In this document: positions 1 to 6,412 of the stretch, one piece after another
Layout of the letters: each line of letters starts with the position of its first letter
How positions within the stretch are numbered: position 1 is the stretch's first letter
DNA from: Candidatus Martarchaeota archaeon
Lineage (GTDB): Archaea > Micrarchaeota > Micrarchaeia > Micrarchaeales > CABMGC01
Reading direction: 5' to 3'
Assembly: GCA_023379075.1 (NCBI GenBank)
Contig: JAMCSO010000007.1
Coordinates: 1-12,725 of the forward strand
DNA: 12,725 bases
Made by a program: the position numbers and the translations under genes
The notes under the pieces: generated by a model
Databases searched by the model: none
What the model was told of the DNA's origin: nothing
Seen by the model: only the letters and a program-made list of their open reading frames with translations

Positions 1-5
1 TAAAT

Positions 6-362
6 ATGCAAGTTTATGTAGAGAAGCCGAAATGCACGGGATGCGCACACTGTTTTGATGTCTGTCCAGTAGCAGTATTTGAAATGAAAGATAGGAGTTC
101 GCCAGATGCTAACAAGGATGTCGCACCTGAGGACCAGAAATGGAAAGGAAGCACGGACCAGAGCCTTGTTCAGAAATGGTCAGGCGTACAGGACGGGCAT
201 AGGCATTTCGATGAGAAATTTGAGAATGGTAGTGGAGGTCTCTCGGTTGCTGTGAGCGGAGAAGCATGCATACTCTGCCAGGCATGTCTTGTGGAGTGTG
301 AAGGGGAGTGCATAGTCATAACAGATGATAGCTCCAATGAGTACAGATCCATATACAAATAA
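6..362 (+). CDS. Dicluster [4Fe-4S] ferredoxin-like protein, copy 1
   Basis: A 118-aa soluble protein, probably a cytoplasmic low-potential electron carrier; the redox partner is unknown. The sequence shows a first cluster motif C10-x2-C13-x2-C16-x3-C20-P and a second C88-x2-C91-x2-C94-x3-C98, followed by an extra C102 (core CEGEC). In classical 2[4Fe-4S] ferredoxins the fourth Cys of each motif ligates the opposite cluster, and the two motifs lie much closer together. Here 67 residues separate C20 from C88, and the insert carries an acidic DGHRHF stretch (H65, H67). The start is the ATG at 6-8; the bases before it match those before copy 2, whose GGTG ribosome site would lie just outside the window. 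The protein is paralogous to 657-1013 (79 of 118 residues identical by hand alignment). Ferredoxin character is well supported; the physiological role is not known. Confidence 0.88.
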   Translation: MQVYVEKPKCTGCAHCFDVCPVAVFEMKDRSSPDANKDVAPEDQKWKGSTDQSLVQKWSGVQDGHRHFDEKFENGSGGLSVAVSGEACILCQACLVECEGECIVITDDSSNEYRSIYK

Positions 363-373
363 TTCCAAGCTTA

Positions 374-402
374 ATTGCCTGCCAGCTTTTACGGCAGGCA
401 AT
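374..402 (+). terminator. Perfect 10-bp hairpin after ferredoxin copy 1
   Basis: ATTGCCTGCC (374-383) and GGCAGGCAAT (393-402) are exact reverse complements around a 9-nt loop. The hairpin lies 12 nt after the ferredoxin stop and is followed by a moderately T-rich TGCTTTTCCTT. It is probably a terminator or 3'-end stabiliser for the upstream transcript. The U-tract is weak for intrinsic termination, and a protein-binding palindrome is an alternative reading. Confidence 0.5.
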
Positions 403-434
403 GCTTTTCCTTGATCTTTACCGCTTTCATTGAG

Positions 435-450
435 AATATTTTTATTTATT
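435..450 (+). promoter_or_regulatory. TATA-like promoter of the small protein/ferredoxin 2 unit
   Basis: An A/T-only stretch (AATATTTTTATTTATT) sits about 27-42 bp before the ATG at 477, the usual archaeal TATA distance for a short-leader mRNA. A GGAG ribosome site at 468-471 lies 5 nt before that ATG. The exact TATA core inside the stretch cannot be fixed by eye. Confidence 0.5.
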
Positions 451-476
451 CGTGTAGATGTAGGTCTGGAGATAAC

Positions 477-647
477 ATGAAGCATGAAGATAGAGTTAAG
501 AAGCATGCTAGATTCCATTCAGAGATGGCCGATAAATTAAATGAGCATGAGGGAATAGCTGCAAATGTAGATAAAAAGAATCTTGAGGGCACATACCGCA
601 AGCTTGAGGGATATGAGCTTGTCTTCAGGAAAAAGGCGAAGAAATAA
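477..647 (+). CDS. Small His/Lys-rich helical protein between the ferredoxins
   Basis: A 56-aa, strongly charged protein that I do not recognise. The ATG at 477 was chosen because GGAG (468-471) lies 5 nt upstream; an in-frame ATG at 375 falls inside the hairpin after the first ferredoxin and is rejected. The N-terminal half has H3, H10, H14 and H24 (cores MKHEDRVKKHARFH and LNEHEG) and looks helical. The C-terminus ends in the basic RKKAKK. There is no signal peptide, membrane segment or cysteine. Its stop is 9 nt before the second ferredoxin start, so the two genes are almost certainly co-transcribed. A metal-binding or electron-transfer accessory role is possible only by association; a nucleic-acid-binding role is equally compatible with the basic composition. 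Confidence 0.7.
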   Translation: MKHEDRVKKHARFHSEMADKLNEHEGIAANVDKKNLEGTYRKLEGYELVFRKKAKK

Positions 648-651
648 GGTG
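648..651 (+). promoter_or_regulatory. GGTG ribosome binding site of ferredoxin copy 2
   Basis: GGTG directly follows the TAA of the small gene and lies 5 nt before the ATG at 657. It matches the anti-Shine-Dalgarno type seen elsewhere in the window (GGTGA, GTGAT) and supports translation of the ferredoxin from a joint mRNA. Confidence 0.6.
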
Positions 652-656
652 TAAAT

Positions 657-1013
657 ATGCAAGTTTATGTAGAGAAGACGAAATGCACGGGATGCGCACA
701 CTGCCATGATAATTGCCCGGTCTCAGTATTTGAGATGAAAGATAGGAGCGGAAACGATGTGAATGCAGATTCTGCTCCTGAGGCAGAGCAATGGAAAGGC
801 ACGACACGTCAGGATGTCGTTGCAAAATGGGGAAGCAAAGATGATGGACATAATCACTTTGCAGACAAGTATGATGGAAAGAGTGGAGGGATATCTGTAG
901 CTGTAAATGGCTCTTCATGCATAATGTGCCAGGCATGTCTCATAGAATGTGAGGGGGAGTGCATAGTCATAACAGATGATTCCGGGACAGTATACCACTC
1001 CATATATGAATGA
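657..1013 (+). CDS. Dicluster [4Fe-4S] ferredoxin-like protein, copy 2
   Basis: A 118-aa paralogue of the protein at 6-362, with the same length and architecture: C10-x2-C13-x2-C16-x3-C20-P, a 67-residue insert, then C88-x2-C91-x2-C94-x3-C98 and C102. The insert again holds an HxH pair (DGHNHF, H65/H67) although its surroundings diverge strongly, while both cluster regions and the CIVITDD tail are nearly invariant. Divergence is therefore concentrated in the insert, which suggests different partners or tuning for the two copies. The gene is co-transcribed with the 56-aa gene 9 nt upstream. Its TGA stop is 2 nt from the stop of the convergent surface-protein gene, leaving no separate terminator. 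Expected role: electron carrier in the cytoplasm; the donor and acceptor are not visible here. Confidence 0.88.
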   Translation: MQVYVEKTKCTGCAHCHDNCPVSVFEMKDRSGNDVNADSAPEAEQWKGTTRQDVVAKWGSKDDGHNHFADKYDGKSGGISVAVNGSSCIMCQACLIECEGECIVITDDSGTVYHSIYE

Positions 1014-1015
1014 AT

Positions 1016-2326
1016 TCATTGGGAGAATACATAGGCTGATGCCGCGTATTCGCCTGTTCCTGAGAGCGAACCTCTCACATAGTACTCGCCTGCATTTTGA
1101 AGACATGATGCTCCATATACCGACTCCCTGGCATCGGGGCCGCTTGTGAGAAAAGATTCGGAGCAGCCAGAAGGAAGGTTAATTCCAGAACATTCCGAAC
1201 CAGAGCATGCTATCATTATATATACATACGAATTTGATGACGCTACCTTGTAATTCAGGCTTATGAGGGAACCTGAAGAAGATGTAACATATGTTTGCGG
1301 CAGAGGCATTGCTGCTGTGCTGTAAACGCCAATCTCCCCAAGAGCCATGCTGGAGAATTGTGAAGAAGCAGAGCATGAACTCCCATCCTGGTATCCTGTG
1401 GTGGCATTCCCGCCGGGAGAACCAGCACTTGAGAACCAGCTCGTCTTTGATATTGGCCCTCCGCCATCAGAACCCACACATAGGAAAGTATAGTATGGCA
1501 TTGTGGTGCTTAGAGAGGAACTTATGGGGCTGTCCCCAGTTACAGAGACCGATGCACTGCTAATTGAGATCGGATTGAAGATTGCAGTAATTGTGCCGTC
1601 TCCTTGAATTGAGAGGTTTGCTGCCTGGCTAACGGAGTTTGAGACCAACACATTGCTTGATGTTAACCATGATGAGAAGTAGTATCCACTTGGAGGCAGA
1701 GCGTATACAGGATAGGTTCTGCTTCCCAAGAGGACTATCTGATTGGCACTTGGATAAGGCACTCCGGAAACCAATATGTTTCCGGCTGCTGGAGAATCAT
1801 ATAATGTTAGGTTATCCACTATTGCATTATATGGTGATACAAAGGTGGTTGCAGTTCCAGTGGTATTGTAAATGGTTGTGCCGCAGGATGAAGCTCCGCA
1901 AATCTGGTACCTGAGATTAAAGTTGAGGTTGACCTGAGCCCCTATTGATGGGAGAAGGCCAATGTTGTCTATGCAATAAACTGTTGATCCTACAGGAGCG
2001 ATATTTGGATAGCACGATCCAGTGTATACTGAAGTGGAGAATTCAGGAGTTATCTCAAGAGGATTGCTGGAGAAGCTTATTGGAATCCCCAAATTGTTTG
2101 TGAATATGAGAACTGCCTCTGAAGAGAACTGCTTTGACATAACTACAAGGTCGGTGCAGGGAAGCTCTGGTTCTATGTAACATGATGCAGGAGTGTAGGT
2201 GTATGTATTCTTAGATAATATTAGGGAAGCTGCGACAGCGAGGAATATTGTCAGTATGAGGAAAGCCCAAGAGTATGTGGTTATGAACTCAAGCGCGCTC
2301 TGCCCCTTTTTATTAGGAGAATGCAT
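1016..2326 (-). CDS. Secreted pilin-signal surface protein with InlB-like repeat
   Basis: A 436-aa extracellular or membrane-anchored protein. It begins MHSPNKKG|QSALEF, a class III (type IV prepilin-like) signal: basic n-region, cleavage expected after G8, Glu at +5 of the mature protein, then a hydrophobic helix (about residues 15-37). Such proteins are processed by prepilin peptidases (PibD/EppA) and can assemble into pilus-like fibres. The rest is Ser/Thr/Gly/Tyr-rich with 12 cysteines (C49 to C408), suggesting disulfides. Residues about 183-251 resemble the divergent InlB B-repeat family (cores PPSGYYFSSW and IQGDGTITAIF). The protein is far larger than a normal pilin, so it may be a minor adhesin-type subunit. 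I chose the ATG at 2326, not an upstream in-frame start at 2422, because a TATA box about 26 bp upstream implies a leaderless mRNA and the signal peptide then starts correctly. Confidence 0.82.
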   Translation of the reverse strand: MHSPNKKGQSALEFITTYSWAFLILTIFLAVAASLILSKNTYTYTPASCYIEPELPCTDLVVMSKQFSSEAVLIFTNNLGIPISFSSNPLEITPEFSTSVYTGSCYPNIAPVGSTVYCIDNIGLLPSIGAQVNLNFNLRYQICGASSCGTTIYNTTGTATTFVSPYNAIVDNLTLYDSPAAGNILVSGVPYPSANQIVLLGSRTYPVYALPPSGYYFSSWLTSSNVLVSNSVSQAANLSIQGDGTITAIFNPISISSASVSVTGDSPISSSLSTTMPYYTFLCVGSDGGGPISKTSWFSSAGSPGGNATTGYQDGSSCSASSQFSSMALGEIGVYSTAAMPLPQTYVTSSSGSLISLNYKVASSNSYVYIMIACSGSECSGINLPSGCSESFLTSGPDARESVYGASCLQNAGEYYVRGSLSGTGEYAASAYVFSQ

Positions 2327-2347
2327 GCTTACTAAACTCAAATAAAA

Positions 2348-2355
2348 GCTATAAA
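2348..2355 (-). promoter_or_regulatory. TATA box of the surface-protein gene (leaderless)
   Basis: On the minus strand TTTATAGC is centred about 26 bp upstream of the ATG at 2326. That is the archaeal TATA-to-start distance, so transcription would begin at or within a few nt of the start codon. No Shine-Dalgarno sequence is visible before this ATG, which fits a leaderless transcript. Confidence 0.6.
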
Positions 2356-2357
2356 TG
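2350..2357 (+). promoter_or_regulatory. Possible forward TATA box overlapping the reverse one
   Basis: TATAAATG read forward lies about 31 bp before an ATG at 2383 and could drive the membrane-peptide/topoisomerase unit. A second forward candidate, ATTATAGG at 2423-2430, would give a roughly 10-nt leader to the ATG at 2461. The sequence alone does not decide which is used. Confidence 0.35.
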
Positions 2358-2460
2358 GTCGCATTTTGCATATTGTAAGGAAATGGAGAGCACAGAAAGC
2401 AATTTAACCTTGAGCATGGCAAATTATAGGAGTGATTGCTTGATAAACGCTGGCGAAGAT

Positions 2461-2655
2461 ATGAGACCGATAATGGTCGCTCTCGGGGTCGTAATACTCA
2501 GCATCTCTGCGATAATCGCTTTTGTTCTAAGTGGAGCTGGAATCGCCTTTTATGTTATCGCAGTTATAGCAATCTGCCTTGGATTCTATATGTCTTACCT
2601 TCTTAAGGAGGAGGAGAGAGGAAGCAAGCAAAAGCAGAGAAAAGCAAGCAGATAA
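2461..2655 (+). CDS. Small two-helix membrane protein upstream of topoisomerase
   Basis: A 64-aa protein of unknown function. Two hydrophobic helices (about residues 4-24 and 27-48) are joined by a short SGAG turn and followed by a charged basic tail (KEEERGSKQKQRKASR), which by the positive-inside rule should be cytoplasmic with both ends inside. It lies 22 nt before the topoisomerase start and is probably in the same operon. Start choice is uncertain: ATG 2461 places the first helix at the N-terminus and follows a possible TATA at 2423-2430; ATG 2383 would add 26 polar residues and suits the TATA at 2350-2357. Neither start has a convincing Shine-Dalgarno sequence. I recognise no family. 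Confidence 0.65.
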   Translation: MRPIMVALGVVILSISAIIAFVLSGAGIAFYVIAVIAICLGFYMSYLLKEEERGSKQKQRKASR

Positions 2656-2662
2656 GCTGATT

Positions 2663-2670
2663 GGAGGGTG
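2663..2670 (+). promoter_or_regulatory. Strong Shine-Dalgarno site of topA
   Basis: GGAGGGTG lies 7 nt before the ATG at 2678. It decides that start over ATGs further upstream, which overlap the membrane-peptide gene in another frame. Confidence 0.65.
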
Positions 2671-2677
2671 TCACTTG

Positions 2678-4849
2678 ATGAGCAGACTGATAATAGCTGA
2701 GAAGCCAAGCGTAGCGCTAAGAATAGCGATGGCTCTTGGAGATTCCCATCCATCCAGCCTTTACATGAACGGGGTGCGATATTACGAGATCAGCAGTGGC
2801 TCTTCATCAACATACGTAGTTCCTGCGGCTGGACATCTCTTCACAATAAGGCAGAAGTCGGATAAGAGGACTATACCTGTATTTGATGTCGAGTGGGTGG
2901 CTTCTTATAAGGTGAACAAGAAGGCATACTTTACCAAGAAATATCTTGACGTTGTGAGTGAGGTTGGGAAGAAGTGTGACTTCTTCATAAATGCGTGCGA
3001 CTATGACATAGAAGGTACAGTGATAGGCACAAACATAATAAAACAGATAATAAACAGCGATCCGAACTCGAGGTTAATCAAGGGAAATGTTGGGAGGATG
3101 AGATTCTCAACCACAACAAACAGGGACCTTATCGAAGCGTATGAGAAGATCAACGAATTCGATTTCAATAATTTCTATGCTGGAGAGGCCAGACATATGC
3201 TTGATTGGATGTGGGGTATAAACCTCAGCAGGGCATTGATGAGAGCCATATCCTCCAGTGGAGTAAAGAAGATAATGAGCATAGGCAGAGTCCAGGGGCC
3301 TACGCTTGCCATACTCGCATCCAGGGAAAACGAGATAAAGAATTTTGTCTCAAAGCCATATTGGAAGATATTTGCAACGATAAGCGGAGTTCTGTTTGAG
3401 AACTCAGTTGGCGGAATATTTGAAAAGGAAGATGCAGAGAGTCACCTAAGAAAGGTAGAGAATGGAGAGTTCATTGTGAGAGAGACGAAGAAAGAGACTA
3501 AGAAGATGAGCCCATTCCCTCCATTCGACCTTACGTCCATACAAATAGAGGCAAGCAAGGTCTTTGGGATAGATCCTTCAAAGACTCTTGCAATTGCACA
3601 ATCTCTTTATGAAAAATCGTACATCTCCTATCCCAGGACATCCTCGCAGAAATTGCCATACTCACTCAACCTTCCTAGGATAATAAGAGAGCTTGCGAAG
3701 AATGATAAATACAAGGATTTTGCAGACTACCTTGCATCTAACTCAAGATTCAGGCCTGTCGAGGGTGCCAAGGAAGACGAAGCGCACCCAGCAATATACC
3801 CTACTGGCGAGCTGCCGAAGAAGCTCACAGATGAAGAAGGTAAGATTTATGATCTTGTAGTCAGGAGATTCCTCTCCTGCTTCGGAGAGTTCGCATCGAT
3901 CGAGAACGCGCTTGTTAGTATGGAGTGCGAAGGAGAAATATATGAAGCCAGAGGGAGCAGGGTTCTTGAGAGAGGTTGGATCGATTTTTATACATACTTC
4001 AAACCAAAGGAAAGCATCCTTCCGGAATTCGAGGATAAAAGCAGGCATAGGCCCGAAAAGGTGAACATGAAGGAGTTCAAGACTGAACCACCAAGCAGAT
4101 TCAACAAATCGAGCCTCATAGCCCTTTTGGAGAAGAAGGATCTTGGAACAAAGGCAACGAGGACAGAGATAATAGACACGCTCTTCAGGAGAGAGTACAT
4201 AAAAAATTCAAGGATAGAAGTTACCGAGCTTGGGATGAGCGTTTACAATGCGCTAAGCAAGTATTGCGGAGCCATACTGAACGAGGAACTTACCCGAAAG
4301 CTTGAGAAGGATATGGAGAATATAATGCGTGGAACAGAGAATGAGGAAAGAGTGATCGGCGAGGGGAAAGGCATCATAGACAATATAATCAAGGAATTTA
4401 TCAAGAATGAGAAGGAAATAAGCAATGAGCTTGGGGAAGGCATGAAGGGAAACGAGAGATCAAAGATAATAGGCATATGCAATAAATGCGGAGGCAACCT
4501 TATAATAAAGAGGTCGAATGCGGGGAAGCTCTTTGTTGGATGCAGCAATTGGCCAAACTGCAATAATGCTTATCCATTGCCCGGTGGTGCAGCGATAGTT
4601 CCTACAGGCAAGGTATGCGAGCTATGCAAGACACCCATAGTAAAGGTTTTTAGGAGGGGAAGAAGGCCATTCCAGATGGATCTCGACCCTAATTGCGAGA
4701 CTAAGAAGAATTGGGGAGTAGCGAAAGATGCTGGAAAACAGGTAGAGAAAAAAGAAGTTAAGAAAGTAGTCATGAAAAAAAAGAAAAAAGCCAGGAGCCT
4801 GAAGAAGATCAATGTAAAGAAGGGCAGAGTGAAGGCGAAGAAGAATTAA
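2678..4849 (+). CDS. topA: DNA topoisomerase I (type IA)
   Basis: A 723-aa enzyme that relaxes negatively supercoiled DNA through a 5'-phosphotyrosyl single-strand break. The N-terminal Toprim domain has E8 (LIIAEKPSVA) and the metal-binding D108-Y-D110-I-E112. The catalytic tyrosine is Y318 in SYISYPRTSS; the AHPAIYPTG motif is at 369-377. A C-terminal zinc ribbon uses C601, C604, C622 and C628. A second ribbon has C647, C650 and C673, but the usual fourth Cys position reads Asp (QMDLDPNC, D668). A lysine-rich tail (about 690-723) should bind DNA or act as a flexible linker. ATG 2678 was chosen because GGAGGGTG (2663-2670) precedes it and the protein then begins at the Toprim strand; an in-frame TTG sits one codon earlier. 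The gene follows the small membrane-peptide gene by 22 nt and abuts the convergent VIT1 gene. Confidence 0.97.
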   Translation: MSRLIIAEKPSVALRIAMALGDSHPSSLYMNGVRYYEISSGSSSTYVVPAAGHLFTIRQKSDKRTIPVFDVEWVASYKVNKKAYFTKKYLDVVSEVGKKCDFFINACDYDIEGTVIGTNIIKQIINSDPNSRLIKGNVGRMRFSTTTNRDLIEAYEKINEFDFNNFYAGEARHMLDWMWGINLSRALMRAISSSGVKKIMSIGRVQGPTLAILASRENEIKNFVSKPYWKIFATISGVLFENSVGGIFEKEDAESHLRKVENGEFIVRETKKETKKMSPFPPFDLTSIQIEASKVFGIDPSKTLAIAQSLYEKSYISYPRTSSQKLPYSLNLPRIIRELAKNDKYKDFADYLASNSRFRPVEGAKEDEAHPAIYPTGELPKKLTDEEGKIYDLVVRRFLSCFGEFASIENALVSMECEGEIYEARGSRVLERGWIDFYTYFKPKESILPEFEDKSRHRPEKVNMKEFKTEPPSRFNKSSLIALLEKKDLGTKATRTEIIDTLFRREYIKNSRIEVTELGMSVYNALSKYCGAILNEELTRKLEKDMENIMRGTENEERVIGEGKGIIDNIIKEFIKNEKEISNELGEGMKGNERSKIIGICNKCGGNLIIKRSNAGKLFVGCSNWPNCNNAYPLPGGAAIVPTGKVCELCKTPIVKVFRRGRRPFQMDLDPNCETKKNWGVAKDAGKQVEKKEVKKVVMKKKKKARSLKKINVKKGRVKAKKN

Positions 4850-5803
4850 TCATATCGTTATACCAAAGTACGCCTTCATTACAGACCCCAAGAATATGGT
4901 GGCTATCGCAGCGCTTACAGATATTAGCACCATTTCAAAAATTCTCTTCCTTATGCTGGTCCCGCTTATCACAGCCACTATTACTGATGCGGTGGACAGA
5001 GCAAGACAGACTAAGACAAGCGATGCAAAGATACCCTCGTATCCTTTAGCTCCGAATACAAAAGGTATCACTGGAACAGCTGCTCCCAGAAAATAATAGA
5101 TGCCAGTATAGAATGCATCCTTTCTTGGAAGAGTAGCCTTTGCCTTCCTCTCGAGAGCTTTCTCGACAAGCCCATGGGACTTTGAAGATAAGTATGTGCC
5201 GCCCGCCATTGAGAGTGTTCCTGAGACTCCGACTATTATGCCCCCTGCAACAACTATTATTGAGGTGCTTGCTATGACTGCAAGGCCTGCAACGACAGCA
5301 AATACTTCAACAAGGCCGTCGTTGAGTCCAAGGATTATTGATCGTGTGTAATCGAGATCGCCCTCATAAAGCTGTATCTCCTTTGCAAGCTTTGCTTCGT
5401 GGGCCTCCTCTTCTTTTATCATTCTTGAGAGCTCTATCCTCTCAGCCTTTCCGAAGTGGAAGTTCTCGACGAATGAGGAATACTCGTTTAGAGTCTCTGC
5501 CTCTGACCTCTCCAGAAGCTTTATCAGAAATGCTATCCCCAGGACTTTTCCGATCATTGCTAGAAATATTACCTTTGTTCTGAGGAGGAGAGATGGCTTC
5601 GCGTTCTCTGTCTCTTTAAGTATGTTTCCCCAGAGCTCTGCATGCCTATCCTCTTTCTCTGAAAGAGCCTTTAGCATGCTTCTTAGCTTCTCCTTCTTCT
5701 CAAACTGGGATAGGAGAAGGTAAACATCCCTATTTGAGCTCTCCCTCTTGAAGAATTTCTTTTCCATGCTGCGGAGCTTTGTAGCCTTTTCTTCTTTTGT
5801 CAT
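4850..5803 (-). CDS. Ferritin-like/VIT1 fusion, probable Fe/Mn transporter
   Basis: A 317-aa membrane protein. The N-terminal part (about 8-145) is a ferritin/rubrerythrin-like helical bundle with two ExxH motifs, E51-x2-H54 and E132-x2-H135, spaced like a diiron site. The C-terminal part (about 150-317) is a VIT1/CCC1 domain with ILGLNDGLVEVFAVVAGL (157-174), SGTLSMAGGTYLSSKS (194-209) and about five hydrophobic segments. VIT1/CCC1 proteins move Fe2+ or Mn2+ out of the cytosol; fused ferritin-like domains (as in bacterial MbfA) are thought to sense or oxidise iron before export. A hydrophobic stretch at 77-97 inside the ferritin-like part is unusual and may be membrane-associated. The start ATG at 5803 is divergent from the PLD-like gene across 39 bp. 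The stop directly abuts the topA stop. Family confident; metal specificity inferred. Confidence 0.88.
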   Translation of the reverse strand: MTKEEKATKLRSMEKKFFKRESSNRDVYLLLSQFEKKEKLRSMLKALSEKEDRHAELWGNILKETENAKPSLLLRTKVIFLAMIGKVLGIAFLIKLLERSEAETLNEYSSFVENFHFGKAERIELSRMIKEEEAHEAKLAKEIQLYEGDLDYTRSIILGLNDGLVEVFAVVAGLAVIASTSIIVVAGGIIVGVSGTLSMAGGTYLSSKSHGLVEKALERKAKATLPRKDAFYTGIYYFLGAAVPVIPFVFGAKGYEGIFASLVLVCLALSTASVIVAVISGTSIRKRIFEMVLISVSAAIATIFLGSVMKAYFGITI

Positions 5804-5810
5804 ATGTAGA

Positions 5811-5820
5811 CCTTTTATTA
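5811..5820 (+). promoter_or_regulatory. TATA-like element in the 39-bp divergent promoter
   Basis: CCTTTTATTA lies about 27 bp before the ATG at 5843, so the PLD-like mRNA would be leaderless or nearly so. The reverse promoter for the VIT1 gene must fit in the same 39 bp or reach into the PLD-like gene; the best reverse A/T element (about 5824-5834) is weak. Confidence 0.45.
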
Positions 5821-5842
5821 GCTTTAATGATAATTATGAATT

Positions 5843-6412
5843 ATGCTGCCTTTTGGACGCAAAGAGCGTTATTATAATGGGAATGATGCTTATAAATATA
5901 TTGAAAAGCTGCTTAAGAATGGGAAGAATATTTACATTGTCTCTCCGTATATAGATAAATATTATGCTTCAAGGATAAAGGCTTACTCTTCACGAAGAAG
6001 ATTCCATATAATATCCTCTTCTGGTGAAAAAGAAGCCATGGATATTCTTAGAAAGGGAAGAAGCCCGATTGACCTTGCAATGGCACTGATGATTGTCTTC
6101 GGTGTAGACTCTATTTTGTATTACATAAACGCCTTCTCACCATACCTTGTTGCACTCTCTGTGATTATTGTTGCGGTAGTGCTTGTGAGCTTTAGCCGGA
6201 ACAGGAAGAAGAATATATTTGTGATGAAGCCAAGAGGCTTCGTCCATGCAAAGATGTACATATCTGAGAAGATGGCAATAGAAGGGTCAGCAAACCTCAC
6301 ATACAAGGGAACACATAGCAACATAGAGCATATTTTGGTAACTGAAGATCAAAAGAAAATTGGAGAGCTGAGAAGAGAGTTCTGGAAGATGTGGGATTCG
6401 CTCTCAGAGTAG
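5843..6412 (+). CDS. PLD-like (HKD) protein with inserted membrane hairpin
   Basis: A 189-aa protein with one phospholipase D-type half. The N-terminal strand NIYIVSPYID (29-38) is typical of PLD-like folds. The HKD motif is H135-x-K137-x4-E142 with Glu in place of Asp, followed by G148-S-A-N151-LT at the expected spacing. Between these parts, two hydrophobic segments (about 75-93 and 99-118) form an apparent membrane hairpin ending in the basic SRNRKKN. PLD superfamily members hydrolyse phosphodiesters in lipids or nucleic acids and need two HKD motifs per active site, so this one should act as a dimer, as the Nuc nuclease does. Substrate unknown. The ATG at 5843 fits the TATA at 5811-5820. 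The last 9 bp overlap the end of the convergent gene. Confidence 0.75.
   Translation: MLPFGRKERYYNGNDAYKYIEKLLKNGKNIYIVSPYIDKYYASRIKAYSSRRRFHIISSSGEKEAMDILRKGRSPIDLAMALMIVFGVDSILYYINAFSPYLVALSVIIVAVVLVSFSRNRKKNIFVMKPRGFVHAKMYISEKMAIEGSANLTYKGTHSNIEHILVTEDQKKIGELRREFWKMWDSLSE

Noticed and set aside
2327..2422. Upstream extension of the surface-protein gene to 2422
   Set aside because: It would place 32 residues before the class III signal peptide, and the TATA box would then fall inside the coding sequence.
4775..4789. A8 and A6 runs near the end of topA as a programmed frameshift site
   Set aside because: They encode the Lys-rich tail in frame; there is no stimulatory structure or conserved alternative product. 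A similar A8 run at 10347-10354 in the aminopeptidase also reads straight through.
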